From: DASYXW01 sp035934405
Lineage (GTDB): Bacteria > Acidobacteriota > Terriglobia > UBA7540
DNA length: 14,162 nucleotides
NCBI GenBank assembly: GCA_035934405.1
Contig: DASYXW010000018.1
Coordinates: 1 to 14,162, forward strand
Direction of reading: 5' to 3'
The position numbers and the translations under genes are program-made. This document shows, in pieces, positions 5,490 through 14,162 of this stretch (its first letter is position 1; each line of letters opens with the position of its first letter). The notes beneath the pieces were generated by a model. It saw only the letters and a program-made list of their open reading frames with translations, had not been told where the DNA came from and ran no database searches.

Positions 5490-5534
5490 GCGCCCGTACG
5501 CCGGCGCAGAATCTGTGCAAGCCGCCGATTAGGG

Positions 5535-5540
5535 TATAAA
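5535..5540 (+). promoter_or_regulatory. Possible -10 element for the two-component operon
   Basis: TATAAA at 5535-5540 within ggtataaactc is the only -10-like sequence before the regulator gene. No good -35 lies 16-18 bases upstream (the sequence there is around tctgtg), and I see no sigma-54 TGGCAC-N5-TTGC element. Confidence 0.25.
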
Positions 5541-5584
5541 CTCTTAACCTAAGGCGCCTGTTGCCGGCGTCACGCGGGGGGATT

Positions 5585-6935
<1,351 letters not shown>

Positions 6936-6958
<23 letters not shown>

Positions 6959-8843
6959 ACTGACGGCGCTCATTTCCTTATTGGTGCTGCTGGTGGTCGT
7001 AACCGTCTCTGGCCTCTACTTGTGGGGTCTCGTCCGGCAGGCCCTCGGCAATGCCTCCACGCGCGGCGCTGACCTTGCTCAGCAGGTCTACGATGAGGCG
7101 CGCGCCGTGCTGGCGGCGAGCCGCCTGCCGGCCGGGTTCAACGTCCAGGACCCCGAGCAGCTTCACAGTTTCCTGCAGTCTGAGCTTGAGGGCGATGCTG
7201 GTCTGAACTCCGCCATCCAGAACGACGTTGCCGATGTCCCGAGCATCGACTACATTGCCATCACCGACAGCCAGCCTCGATCGCTGGTGCATAGCGACCC
7301 CAGCCAATCCGGCCAGCCGTTCTCGCCGGCGCCTCCTTTCTCCGAACTGCTTCGGGCCCGTTTTTTTCGCCAACTCCAGATCATCTATGGGCGGCCCCAA
7401 GTGTACGAGGTCGTTCTACCCCTGCAGTTCGGCGGCCCGTCACCCGCATCGGCAACCACCATCTCGCTGGACGTGCGCGTCGGGCTCTCCACCGTGTTGC
7501 TCGGCTACTCTGTCAAACCCGAATTGTGGAGCGCGCTGCGCGGATCGCTCCTCATTATGGTTCTCGCCACGCTGTTCTCGGGCATACTCTCCTTCCGGCT
7601 GCTGAGGCCGCTCGAGACCATCTCCCGGAGTGTTGATCGCATCGCGCGCGGCGAGTCCTCGGGACTTCAGATCAACCGCAAAGATGAGTGGGGTATCCTA
7701 TCGTCGAAGCTGAATCTGCTCGGCGAACAGGTGCGAGGTGAAAAGGCTGCCTTTGTGGCCTTGAAGGAAAATCTCGGCCAGCTTTTCTCCAACCTGGCGG
7801 ACGGCCTGCTGTTGTTCGACCATCAGGACCGGCTGGTGCTGGCGACGCCGGCCGTTGAGCGGTTTCTGGGTCACGCGCCCGACGGGCTTCTGCATCAGCC
7901 GGCCTCGGACGTGTTTGCCGGTGAGGGCGCACTCGACCACTTGCTGGCCGAGGGTTTTCGCAAAGGGAAGTCAATTCCGTGGCGCACGCTCGACCTGGGC
8001 GAGCATGTCCCCGCGCCGCGCGTCGCGCGCGTGGCCGTGAGCGCCGTTTTCATCGAGGAGCAGGGCAAGCGCGTTGCCAGCCTGGTAACCCTGCGGGACG
8101 CCTCCATCCGCGCCCAGATCGAAGACCAGATTGACGTCACAGCCAAGCTGGCGGCGCTCGGCCGTCTCACGTCCGGAGTGGCCCATGAGGTGAGGAACCC
8201 GCTGAACTCGATGGTGCTGCAAGTCGAGCTGCTGAAGACGAAACTCGAAGGAGAAGGCGGGACCGCCGAACCGCATCTGGAGATTCTGTCCGGGGAGATT
8301 CGCCGTCTGGATCGCGTCGTCAAGACCTTTCTCGATTTTACACGGCCCGTCGAGATTCACCCCGTCGAGACCAGCATCGAAGAGCTCATCGGCGAGGTTT
8401 TTCGCTTGGCGGAGACCGACGCCAGGCAGCAGCGCGTTGAACTGGCGTTCGAATCGAACGGCCCCCTCCCTCGCCTCCCGCTCGACCGCGACCTGATGAA
8501 GCAGGCGCTCCTGAACCTGGTCCTGAACGGATGCCAAGCCATGCCCTCCGGAGGCCGCTTATGCGTCTCGCCGCGCGTCTCGGCAAACGCCGTTGAGATT
8601 GATGTTGCTGACCAGGGCGTGGGCATACCATCCGAGGCTCGGCAGAAGATTTTTTCGCTTTATTACACGACCAAACCCAAGGGAACCGGCGTCGGCCTGG
8701 CCATGACCTTCCGCATCATTCAGCTCCACCAGGGAACGATCGAATTTACCAGCGAGCCGAATCTCGGCACGACGTTCCGCATCTTCCTGCCTCGGGGCGG
8801 AACGAATGCAGGGAGTTGGGGAAGCGGAGGGCGAACGTCGTGA
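6936..8843 (+). CDS. NtrB-like membrane sensor histidine kinase
   Basis: A 635-residue kinase, the probable partner of the overlapping regulator. TM1 lies at about 11-32, an extracytoplasmic sensor at about 33-200 and TM2 at about 203-222. A HAMP-like linker follows (LLRPLETISRSVDRIARGE, 222-240), then a PAS-like domain (about 275-390; LADGLLLFDHQDRLVLATP). The dimerisation/phosphoacceptor domain has His417 in GVAHEVRNPLNS. The HATPase domain (about 515-620) shows the N box (N531), DQGVGIP (559-565), FSLYYTTKPKGTGVGLAM (573-590) and LGTTFRIFLPR. All catalytic motifs look intact. The sensor domain matches no family I can name, so the signal is unknown; its position suggests an envelope stimulus. 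The start ATG 6936 has only GAAGGA two to three bases away, so translation probably depends on coupling to the regulator. A short Gly/Ser-rich tail (620-635) follows the ATPase domain. Confidence 0.95.
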
Positions 8844-9913
8844 GCGGCCCCCAGCCCATTCCGCCCATACGGACCGTTTCGCGGGCGCAGCCGGAGTGGA
8901 TCACGCCCCTCCAGGCGCTCGGCCACGCGTATGATGACAGCCTGACCCTGCTGTTCCATCCTTTCGACCTCGGCTTGTGGCTGCGCCTCGGATTCATTTG
9001 CCTGCTGCTCGGCGGCGGAACGCCCACGGCCGCCTTCGACTGGAGCCTGGGATCCTTGCCTGGCGATCTCGGGTTTCAGACGTTCACGGGGCGGCTGCGG
9101 GACTATGTGACGGAACACCTCTGGCTGATCGCGGTCTTTACGACCGCTGGACTCGCGCTCACCCTCATCGTGCTCTACCTTCGATCCCTCTTCCGTTTCG
9201 TCCTGGTGGACGCCATCTTGAAGCGCCAGGTGGGACTGCGGCGGGCGTGGCGCGAAGTGCGGCCGCTGGGGCGGTCTTACTTCCGGTGGCTGGGTGGCGC
9301 GCTGGCCACGGTCGGCTTGGCGCTCGTCACCGGTGCCATTGCAGCCTACCCATACCTTCGCTCGGCGGCGGGCGGCGGCATCCGCTCCGCCGCATTCTGG
9401 GCCACTCTGGTGGCAGTGCTGCTGGTGGACGTAGTCGTCGGCTTGGCCCTCGCCATCGTCATTGTCCTGACCGATGACCTCGCCGTGCCGCTCATGTACG
9501 CCGAGCGGCTGCCGCTTCCCGCTGCCTGGCGGAAGCTCGCGCGGCACGTGGCGGCGGAACCCGGCGCCTTCACTCTCTATGTCCTGTTGCGATTCGCCGT
9601 GGCCGTGGTCACGAGCTTTGCCGTCCTGTTTTTCCTGTTTCCGGTTTTGCTCAGCCTCTTCTCGGGCGCCATCATCACCGGAGCGCTCGTCGTCGTCACG
9701 CTTCATTTGCTGGGATTGCTCTGGAGCTGGAACCCCTTCACGGTGGCGCTCGCTGCTACCGCCCTTGTGGTTCTGCTCGGCCTGGTGCTGGTTCTCCTGA
9801 GCCTGGCGGGAATGCCGGCGCAGGTCTTCATCCAGGACTACGGCATTCGATTCGTCGCCCCGCGCGTGCCGGCGCTCGCGGCGCTGCTCCCACCATCCGA
9901 AGCAGGAGACTAA
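8840..9913 (+). CDS. Polytopic membrane protein with internal duplication
   Basis: A 357-residue integral membrane protein with about six or seven hydrophobic spans (roughly 43-60, 94-115, 148-170, 185-210, 244-275, 277-295 and 300-322). I do not recognise the family firmly; the pattern recalls DUF7544 or DUF4013-type proteins. Two cytoplasmic-looking segments resemble each other: residues 118-150 (RFVLVDAILKRQVGLRRAWR, then GRSYFRW) and 213-250 (DLAVPLMYAERLPLPAAWRK, then PGAFTLY). This points to an internal duplication. GTG 8840 overlaps the kinase stop as GTGA, and GGAGG at 8826-8830 is nine bases upstream, so this start is preferred over an in-frame TTG at 8816. The overlap implies translational coupling. 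It may be a transporter-like partner, a sensor accessory or a target of the two-component system; nothing in the sequence decides among these. Confidence 0.85.
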   Translation: MSGPQPIPPIRTVSRAQPEWITPLQALGHAYDDSLTLLFHPFDLGLWLRLGFICLLLGGGTPTAAFDWSLGSLPGDLGFQTFTGRLRDYVTEHLWLIAVFTTAGLALTLIVLYLRSLFRFVLVDAILKRQVGLRRAWREVRPLGRSYFRWLGGALATVGLALVTGAIAAYPYLRSAAGGGIRSAAFWATLVAVLLVDVVVGLALAIVIVLTDDLAVPLMYAERLPLPAAWRKLARHVAAEPGAFTLYVLLRFAVAVVTSFAVLFFLFPVLLSLFSGAIITGALVVVTLHLLGLLWSWNPFTVALAATALVVLLGLVLVLLSLAGMPAQVFIQDYGIRFVAPRVPALAALLPPSEAGD

Positions 9914-9918
9914 CCCCC

Positions 9919-11406
9919 ATGAATCGAATTCGCATGAGAACGGCGACAATCCTCAAGCTGACTTCGGTCACGCTGGCGCTTCTGGCGTGTTGCATGGCGC
10001 CTCAGGCGCGGGCGCAGGCGAACCCGCCGACGCAGGGCACCCCGACCGCCCAAGCCGGCCCACCGCCTGCCGCTGGCGCTGCTCGCGCGGCCAGCGCAGA
10101 TTGGCCCGCCCTGGGCAAAGCCGTCATAGGCGAACTTGCCTCGCGGCAATTTGCCAAAGCCGAAGCCCGTTTCGACGAAGCCATGACCGCGGCCTTGCCC
10201 GCCGGCAAGCTCGCTGGAGTGTGGGACAGCCTGCTCGCCCATGCGGGCGCGTTCCAGGCGATTACTGGAACACGCGTCGAGCCGAAGCAGACGTACCACA
10301 TCGTCTTCGTCACCTGCCGGTTCGAGAGGGCGTCGCTCGACCTCGAAGTCTCCTTCAATTCGGGCCAGCGCATCGCTGGTCTGCACGTGCTTCCGGCCGC
10401 CGGCCCGGAGGCTCCAAAAACCGATTGGACTCCGCCTTCGTACGCCCACCCTGCCGCCTTTCATGAGCGCTCCGTGACCGTCGGCGCCGACCCGTGGAAG
10501 TTGCCGGGGACCCTCACGCTGCCCAACCGCGCAGGCCCGTTCCCTGCCGTCGTTTTGGTCCACGGTTCAGGGCCGGAAGACGAGGACGAAACTATCGGTC
10601 CCAACAAGCCATTCAAGGACCTCGCCTGGGGACTGGCGAGCCGGGGCATCGCCGTGCTGCGTTACAACAAACGCACGCTGGAACATCCGGTTGAACTCCA
10701 GCAGCACTTCGCAGGATTTACGGTGATGGACGAAACCGTGAACGACGCTCGTGCGGCCGTGGCGCTGGCCGCCGCCCAACCGGAAATCGACCCGAAGCAG
10801 GTTTACGTGCTCGGGCACAGCCTGGGCGGGACTCTCGCGCCGCGCATCGCGCTCGGAGACCCGCAGGTGACCGGCATTATCCTGATGGCCGGAGGCGCGC
10901 GGCCGCTGGAGAAAGTTATCGTCGAGCAGCTCAAATACATCGCTAGCATTGACCCTGACAGCTCCAAGCAAGCGGCCAAGCAGATCGAGCAAGCCGAGCA
11001 GACAGCGCGCCAGATCGAAAGCCCGGGGCTCAAACCCGGCGACACTGTGTCCGTTCTCGGCGCCAAAACGCCGGGCTCCTACTGGCTCGACCTTCGCAGC
11101 TACCATGCCGGCGAAGTGGCCGCCCGGCTCAAGATTCCAATCCTTGTGCTGCAAGGCGGGCGAGACTACCAGGTAACGCGCGAGGACTTCGACCTCTGGA
11201 AAGCGGCGCTTGCCCACACCTCGAAATCCCCGCGCGCCACATTCAAGCTCTACCCCGGACTCTTTCACCTGTTCATGCCCAGCACGACGCCGGGCTCCGG
11301 CCTCGGGACGCCGGCGGACTATGAGAAGTCTGGCCACATCGCCGAACCGGTGATCAACGACATCGCGGCGTGGGTTCGGTCCAGCGCTCACTCATCCCAG
11401 CGTTAA
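9919..11406 (+). CDS. Secreted DUF3887-alpha/beta hydrolase
   Basis: A 495-residue exported serine hydrolase. Residues 1-33 form a signal peptide (NRIRMRTATILK, a hydrophobic core, cleavage near ARA-Q). A Pro/Ala/Gly-rich linker follows (34-60), then a DUF3887-like domain (about 62-160; KAVIGELASRQFAKAEARFD, and later YHIVFVTCRFERASLDLEV). The alpha/beta hydrolase occupies about 185-490. It has the oxyanion motif HGSGP (215-219), nucleophile Ser301 in GHSLGG, probable acid Asp416 in LQGGRDYQV and His450 in GLFHLFM. A helical, Lys/Gln/Glu-rich lid or cap lies at about 335-370 (SSKQAAKQIEQAEQTARQIE). ATG 9919 is five bases after the membrane-protein stop, with AGGAG at 9904-9908. It is the last gene of the operon. 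Family members include esterases and peptidases, so the substrate cannot be stated. Confidence 0.92.
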   Translation: MNRIRMRTATILKLTSVTLALLACCMAPQARAQANPPTQGTPTAQAGPPPAAGAARAASADWPALGKAVIGELASRQFAKAEARFDEAMTAALPAGKLAGVWDSLLAHAGAFQAITGTRVEPKQTYHIVFVTCRFERASLDLEVSFNSGQRIAGLHVLPAAGPEAPKTDWTPPSYAHPAAFHERSVTVGADPWKLPGTLTLPNRAGPFPAVVLVHGSGPEDEDETIGPNKPFKDLAWGLASRGIAVLRYNKRTLEHPVELQQHFAGFTVMDETVNDARAAVALAAAQPEIDPKQVYVLGHSLGGTLAPRIALGDPQVTGIILMAGGARPLEKVIVEQLKYIASIDPDSSKQAAKQIEQAEQTARQIESPGLKPGDTVSVLGAKTPGSYWLDLRSYHAGEVAARLKIPILVLQGGRDYQVTREDFDLWKAALAHTSKSPRATFKLYPGLFHLFMPSTTPGSGLGTPADYEKSGHIAEPVINDIAAWVRSSAHSSQR

Positions 11407-11509
11407 GCCTCTCGGTACTTCAGTATTTCCGTACTCCAGTTTTCCAGATCTTTTCAGCACTCAGTCTCCCAGCTGCAGTGACACGCTCAAAAAAAGGGTA
11501 AATCTTCGC
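11407..11509. other. Intergenic stretch after the hydrolase operon
   Basis: Low-complexity sequence with a degenerate 16-base tandem repeat, gtacttcagtatttcc at 11415-11430 and gtactccagttttcca at 11431-11446 (12 of 16 matches). No gene and no convincing terminator stem with a T-tract are visible. Confidence 0.5.
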
Positions 11510-11539
11510 TTGACAACCCGGCCCTCCCTCAAATAGCAT
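11510..11539 (+). promoter_or_regulatory. Sigma-70 promoter for the M23 peptidase gene
   Basis: A consensus -35 TTGACA (11510-11515) is followed 18 bases later by TAGCAT (11534-11539). Transcription should start near 11546, giving a leader of roughly 115 bases before ATG 11663. No riboswitch or strong hairpin is recognised in that leader. Confidence 0.6.
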
Positions 11540-11662
11540 GAGGTCGCTTCCTTGGTTGGGGCTGCGTTTCTGAAGTACGCTTTGAGAAGTATTCTGAACT
11601 ATTCTTCGTCGCCATTAACATCAAGCTCGCGGCGCAAAACTTAGGATAATCCGAGGTAGTGA

Positions 11663-12550
11663 ATGAGACCGAAGAGACGTCTTTATACCCTTCTGATTGT
11701 CGGACCGCAGGGGAGGCTGCGCAAGTTCCAGTTGCCCCATTACGCGGTCCATCTGGGTCTTGTCTTCGGGGTTCTTGCCTTGACGATGGTGGCGGCTCTC
11801 GCCAGCAGCTACGCGCGAATGTTGCTGAAGGTAGCCAACTACGACAACGTCCGGGACGAACACGAGGCCTTGAAGACTCAGTACCACACGCTTGAAAACG
11901 TCGTCACCGACACGAATACCAAGCTGAGTTCGCTCGAATCGCTGGCGTCGGAAGTGGCGCTGACTTACGGCTTCGGCAGAGCCACCCGGCCCGGGTTCCC
12001 ACAGGCCGTGCTGGCTCTCGCAACCGAGAGCAATTCGACTCTGGAGTCGAGTTACAACGCCTCGCTCTACGCGTTCAACCTTATGAGGACCACCGCACTC
12101 AACCCGCCGCGTGATCCGGTGGCGCGGGGCCTGCTTTCCGCTCCTGCTTTTGATCGCTCAGAGATTCCCTCCATGTGGCCGGTGCGTGGCCAGATTACAG
12201 GAGGTTTTGGTGAGCGCCTCGATCCGTTGAGCGGGGAAGGTGAATATCACTGGGGAATCGACATTTCGGCCCCCAAAGGGACCGAAGTGGAAGCGCCGGC
12301 CGGCGGCGTGGTGCTGCAGGCGGGGCGGGAGTCGGGTTACGGTAACGAGATCCTGATTGACCATGGCAATGGGATCACGACCAAATACGGCCACCTGAGC
12401 GAGATTTACGTCGTCGTAGGCCAGGAAGTCAGGGAAGGCCAGATTATCGGCGCCGTTGGGATGACCGGCAAGGCGACTGGGCCCCACTTACACTACGAGG
12501 TTCTGGTGAATCAGACGCCGGTGAACCCGGCGAAGTACCTGGGTGGGTAG
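11663..12550 (+). CDS. Membrane-anchored M23 family metallopeptidase
   Basis: A 295-residue peptidase of the LytM/M23 family, expected to cut peptidoglycan cross-links or to activate amidases at the cell wall. A basic N-terminus (MRPKRRLY) precedes one membrane segment at about 29-50. A predicted coiled coil follows (about 58-98; DEHEALKTQYHTLENVVTDT), then a linker and the M23 domain (172-293). The zinc site is intact: His196 and Asp200 in HWGID, His244 in YGHLS, and His275 and His277 in PHLHYEV. The domain starts with the usual WPVRGQITGGFGERLDP and ends in NPAKYLGG. GAGGT at 11653-11657 is five bases before ATG 11663. The layout of anchor, coiled coil and M23 matches divisome- or envelope-linked peptidases. 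Because the zinc ligands are present it is probably an enzyme rather than a degenerate activator. It is a single gene with its own promoter, ahead of the tRNA operon. Confidence 0.94.
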   Translation: MRPKRRLYTLLIVGPQGRLRKFQLPHYAVHLGLVFGVLALTMVAALASSYARMLLKVANYDNVRDEHEALKTQYHTLENVVTDTNTKLSSLESLASEVALTYGFGRATRPGFPQAVLALATESNSTLESSYNASLYAFNLMRTTALNPPRDPVARGLLSAPAFDRSEIPSMWPVRGQITGGFGERLDPLSGEGEYHWGIDISAPKGTEVEAPAGGVVLQAGRESGYGNEILIDHGNGITTKYGHLSEIYVVVGQEVREGQIIGAVGMTGKATGPHLHYEVLVNQTPVNPAKYLGG

Positions 12551-12610
12551 TCTAGGTCGAGCCGGAATCTCAATTCCAAGGTGGTGCCGAGGGTTCCCGG
12601 CGCACTCATC

Positions 12611-12660
12611 AAAATAATTTTCCGACAGCTCTTGCAATTCAATTTCCTCTTCCTTATAAT
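12611..12660 (+). promoter_or_regulatory. Strong stable-RNA promoter with UP-like element
   Basis: TTGCAA (12632-12637), a 17-base spacer and a perfect TATAAT (12655-12660) put the start near 12667, nine bases before the first tRNA. The A/T block aaaataatttt (12611-12621) sits at about -56 to -46, where an UP element contacts the polymerase alpha subunits. This probably drives the four tRNAs and tuf. Confidence 0.8.
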
Positions 12661-12675
12661 TGATGGCTTGGAACG

Positions 12676-12751
12676 GCTGGCGTAGCTCAGCCGGTAGAGC
12701 ATCTGATTTGTAATCAGAGGGTCGGGGGTTCGAATCCCTTCGCCAGCTCCA
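12676..12751 (+). tRNA. tRNA-Thr (UGU)
   Basis: The acceptor stem pairs GCTGGCG with CGCCAGC. The anticodon arm tctga/tcaga encloses loop tttgtaa with anticodon TGT at 12709-12711. The T arm is standard (ggttcgaatcc), and CCA is encoded at 12749-12751. First tRNA of the operon. Confidence 0.97.
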
Positions 12752-12980
12752 GTTGAGGCGTGAGGAGCCTGTTAACGTTCCATCAGTTTGACGTTCGGCT
12801 TTAGAGCGGGGAGTGGCGGCTTTTATTTTTCTGACTCATAAATTGGCAGGCGGTTAAGTGTCTCTGCGTCCCTCCGCGGATTGCGAATATTCCGGCTCAA
12901 GCGACCGGCTCAAGTGGAAAGGAACGGCGCGTCAGACCAGCGGGAGCGCGCGTTCCCGTCTGTCTTTGTGACATTGGTTT
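12752..12980. other. Spacer between tRNA-Thr(UGU) and tRNA-Tyr
   Basis: A 229-base spacer, much longer than the next two. It holds a T-rich run (12821-12830) with no paired stem before it, a 10-base direct repeat ccggctcaag (12892-12901 and 12905-12914), and a hairpin cgggagc/gttcccg (12941-12958). No gene is visible. Confidence 0.5.
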
Positions 12981-13069
12981 GGACAGGTGGCTGAGCGGTC
13001 AAAAGCAGCAGACTGTAAATCTGCCGGCCCATGCGGTCTACGGAGGTTCGAATCCTCCCCTGTCCACCA
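12981..13069 (+). tRNA. tRNA-Tyr (GUA)
   Basis: An 89-base class II tRNA with a long variable arm. The acceptor pairs GGACAGG with CCTGTCC. The anticodon loop ctgtaaa has anticodon GTA at 13015-13017 within stem gcaga/tctgc. CCA is encoded at 13067-13069. Confidence 0.97.
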
Positions 13070-13075
13070 GAAAGG

Positions 13076-13155
13076 CAGTGGTTAGTGGCGAGTGGTCAGT
13101 GGCTAAGGCACGGTGGCTGCGGGTGCTTTCACTAACCACCATCCACTTGCCACTG
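13076..13155. repeat. AGTGG-heptad inverted repeat in the Tyr-Gly spacer
   Basis: The left arm (13076-13103) is four heptads of the type agtggNN. The right arm (13130-13155) is their approximate reverse complement. The transcript should fold into an imperfect hairpin between the two tRNAs. The same design recurs in the next spacer. Confidence 0.7.
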
Positions 13156-13164
13156 TCGTTGAGG

Positions 13165-13239
13165 GCGGGAGTAACTCAGTGGTAGAGTCACAGCCTTCCA
13201 AGCTGTTGGTCGCGGGTTCGATTCCCGTCTCCCGCTCCA
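13165..13239 (+). tRNA. tRNA-Gly (UCC)
   Basis: The acceptor pairs GCGGGAG with CTCCCGC. The anticodon arm acagc/gctgt encloses cttccaa with anticodon TCC at 13197-13199. CCA is encoded at 13237-13239. Confidence 0.97.
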
Positions 13240-13244
13240 GAAGG

Positions 13245-13326
13245 CAGTGGTTAGTGGCGAGTAGTTAGTGGCCAGCAGTCACCGGTGGCGTTTTGCTCGC
13301 CACTAGGTACTAGCCACTCGCCACTG
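13245..13326. repeat. AGTGG-heptad inverted repeat in the Gly-Thr spacer
   Basis: The 28-base arms (13245-13272 and 13299-13326) match at 22 positions, with mismatches in pairs at about every seventh base. The first 20 or so bases after the tRNA and the last 20 before the next are near-identical to the previous spacer, so the two spacers share a common origin. Confidence 0.75.
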
Positions 13327-13336
13327 TTTTTGAGGG

Positions 13337-13412
13337 GCCGATGTAGCTCAGTTGGTAGAGCACGTCCTTGGTAAGGACGGGGTCAGCGGTTCAATTCCGC
13401 TCATCGGCTCCA
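13337..13412 (+). tRNA. tRNA-Thr (GGU)
   Basis: The acceptor pairs GCCGATG with CATCGGC. The anticodon arm cgtcc/ggacg encloses ttggtaa with anticodon GGT at 13370-13372. CCA is encoded at 13410-13412. It is the last tRNA before the tuf segment. Confidence 0.97.
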
Positions 13413-13449
13413 GAAGTTTATCAATCCAGCATTTGATGAGGTATCAAAG

Positions 13450-13773
13450 ATGGCCGGCGGTTCGGTTTCGGAGTTTGGGGTTGTAAAGGGGTGCATCGAC
13501 AGTATTCTCAGCCCGACGGGTCCGCGTCGGGAGGAGGTCGAGCGCGTGCTGACTGGCGCTTCCGACCATTCCCTAAGCAGTTTGGTTCCACGACTCGACC
13601 CTTTTTGCAGCGGAGGGTTCGTGCCTGCCGGAGGGCAAGTGCCGAAGATCTCCGACTCGTATTTCCGGCTTTCTGCTGATGAACGGAGTCGATTGGATGA
13701 CTACTGGCAACGCAAGCTCGATGCCTTTAGGAGGGCCGACGCGACTCCTGCCGACCCACTGTCTGACAACTGA
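13450..13773 (+). CDS. Small protein of unknown function between tRNA-Thr and tuf
   Basis: A 107-residue ORF that I do not recognise. GAGGT at 13438-13442 lies seven bases before ATG 13450, and the frame ends in tandem stops TGA TAA (13771-13776), 20 bases before tuf. No signal peptide or membrane span is seen. The N-terminal half is loop-rich (Gly, Pro, Ser) with two cysteines. The C-terminal part (about residues 70-95, RLSADERSRLDDYWQRKLDAFRR) looks like a charged amphipathic helix. Codon use includes GTT, GTA, CTA, AGT and CGA, less biased to G/C third positions than tuf and the other genes. This suggests a poorly expressed, recently acquired or spurious ORF. In the classical arrangement nothing stands between thrT and tuf, so it would be cotranscribed with a very highly expressed operon. 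Confidence 0.55.
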   Translation: MAGGSVSEFGVVKGCIDSILSPTGPRREEVERVLTGASDHSLSSLVPRLDPFCSGGFVPAGGQVPKISDSYFRLSADERSRLDDYWQRKLDAFRRADATPADPLSDN

Positions 13774-13793
13774 TAAGCAACGGTGAAGCGACC

Positions 13794-14162
<369 letters not shown>

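Noticed and set aside
4845..5552. 235-codon open frame on the plus strand
   Set aside because: It is antisense to the DUF488 gene, whose conserved motifs and promoter are clear.
8720..9949. 409-codon open frame on the minus strand
   Set aside because: It is antisense to the membrane protein. Its Gln/Arg/Glu/His-rich composition is what reverse reading of hydrophobic codons produces.
12801..12832. Intrinsic terminator after tRNA-Thr(UGU)
   Set aside because: There is a T-rich run (12821-12830), but the G-rich sequence before it has no complementary arm to form a stem.
12979..13185. 68-codon open frame over the tRNA-Tyr gene
   Set aside because: It is made of tRNA and spacer sequence, with no independent start signals.

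Overview
The window is a GC-rich bacterial chromosome segment, most likely from an Acidobacteriota member. That assignment is inference. It rests on the EF-Tu N-terminus (MAKEKFDRSKPH, then GHIDHGKT and DSIDNAPEEKARGITI), on intergenic palindromic repeats of a kind I associate with that phylum, and on the mix of gene families. I see no transposase, integrase, phage gene or CRISPR array.

Layout. Positions 1-480 hold no gene, only nested direct, tandem and inverted repeats. A small secreted protein of unknown function follows (493-981). Next comes a plus-strand series of envelope and osmotic-stress type genes: an aquaporin (1214-1894), a GlsB/YeaQ/YmgE-family membrane protein (2086-2331), a DUF481 outer-membrane protein whose 5' region is interrupted by a palindrome cluster (2443-3879), a DUF4440/SnoaL-like protein (3908-4300), and an MscL channel with a C-terminal zinc ribbon (4388-4828). 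Most of these genes have their own strong Shine-Dalgarno sequence, and repeats fill most of the gaps. A convergent DUF488 gene (4887-5441, minus strand) has a recognisable promoter that would give a nearly leaderless mRNA.

A tightly packed four-gene operon runs from 5585 to 11406: a sigma-54-type NtrC-family response regulator, an NtrB-like membrane histidine kinase (23-nt overlap), a polytopic membrane protein with an internal duplication (GTGA overlap), and a secreted DUF3887-alpha/beta hydrolase (5-nt gap). It looks like a complete two-component system with candidate envelope partners. The signal and the target promoters are not visible here.

The right end carries a membrane-anchored M23 peptidase with its own promoter. 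After it comes a stable-RNA operon with a near-consensus promoter and UP-like element: tRNA-Thr(UGU), tRNA-Tyr(GUA), tRNA-Gly(UCC), tRNA-Thr(GGU), a 107-residue ORF of unknown function, and tuf, which is cut by the window end. The tRNA order and the link to tuf match the classical thrU-tyrU-glyT-thrT-tufB arrangement. The extra ORF and the duplicated hairpin spacers between the tRNAs are the departures.

The best leads are the extra ORF between thrT and tuf, the palindrome family with compensatory stem changes, the palindrome cluster lodged between the start signals and the signal peptide of the DUF481 gene, the MscL zinc ribbon, and the small inverted repeat over the DUF488 promoter. None of these proves a new system by itself.
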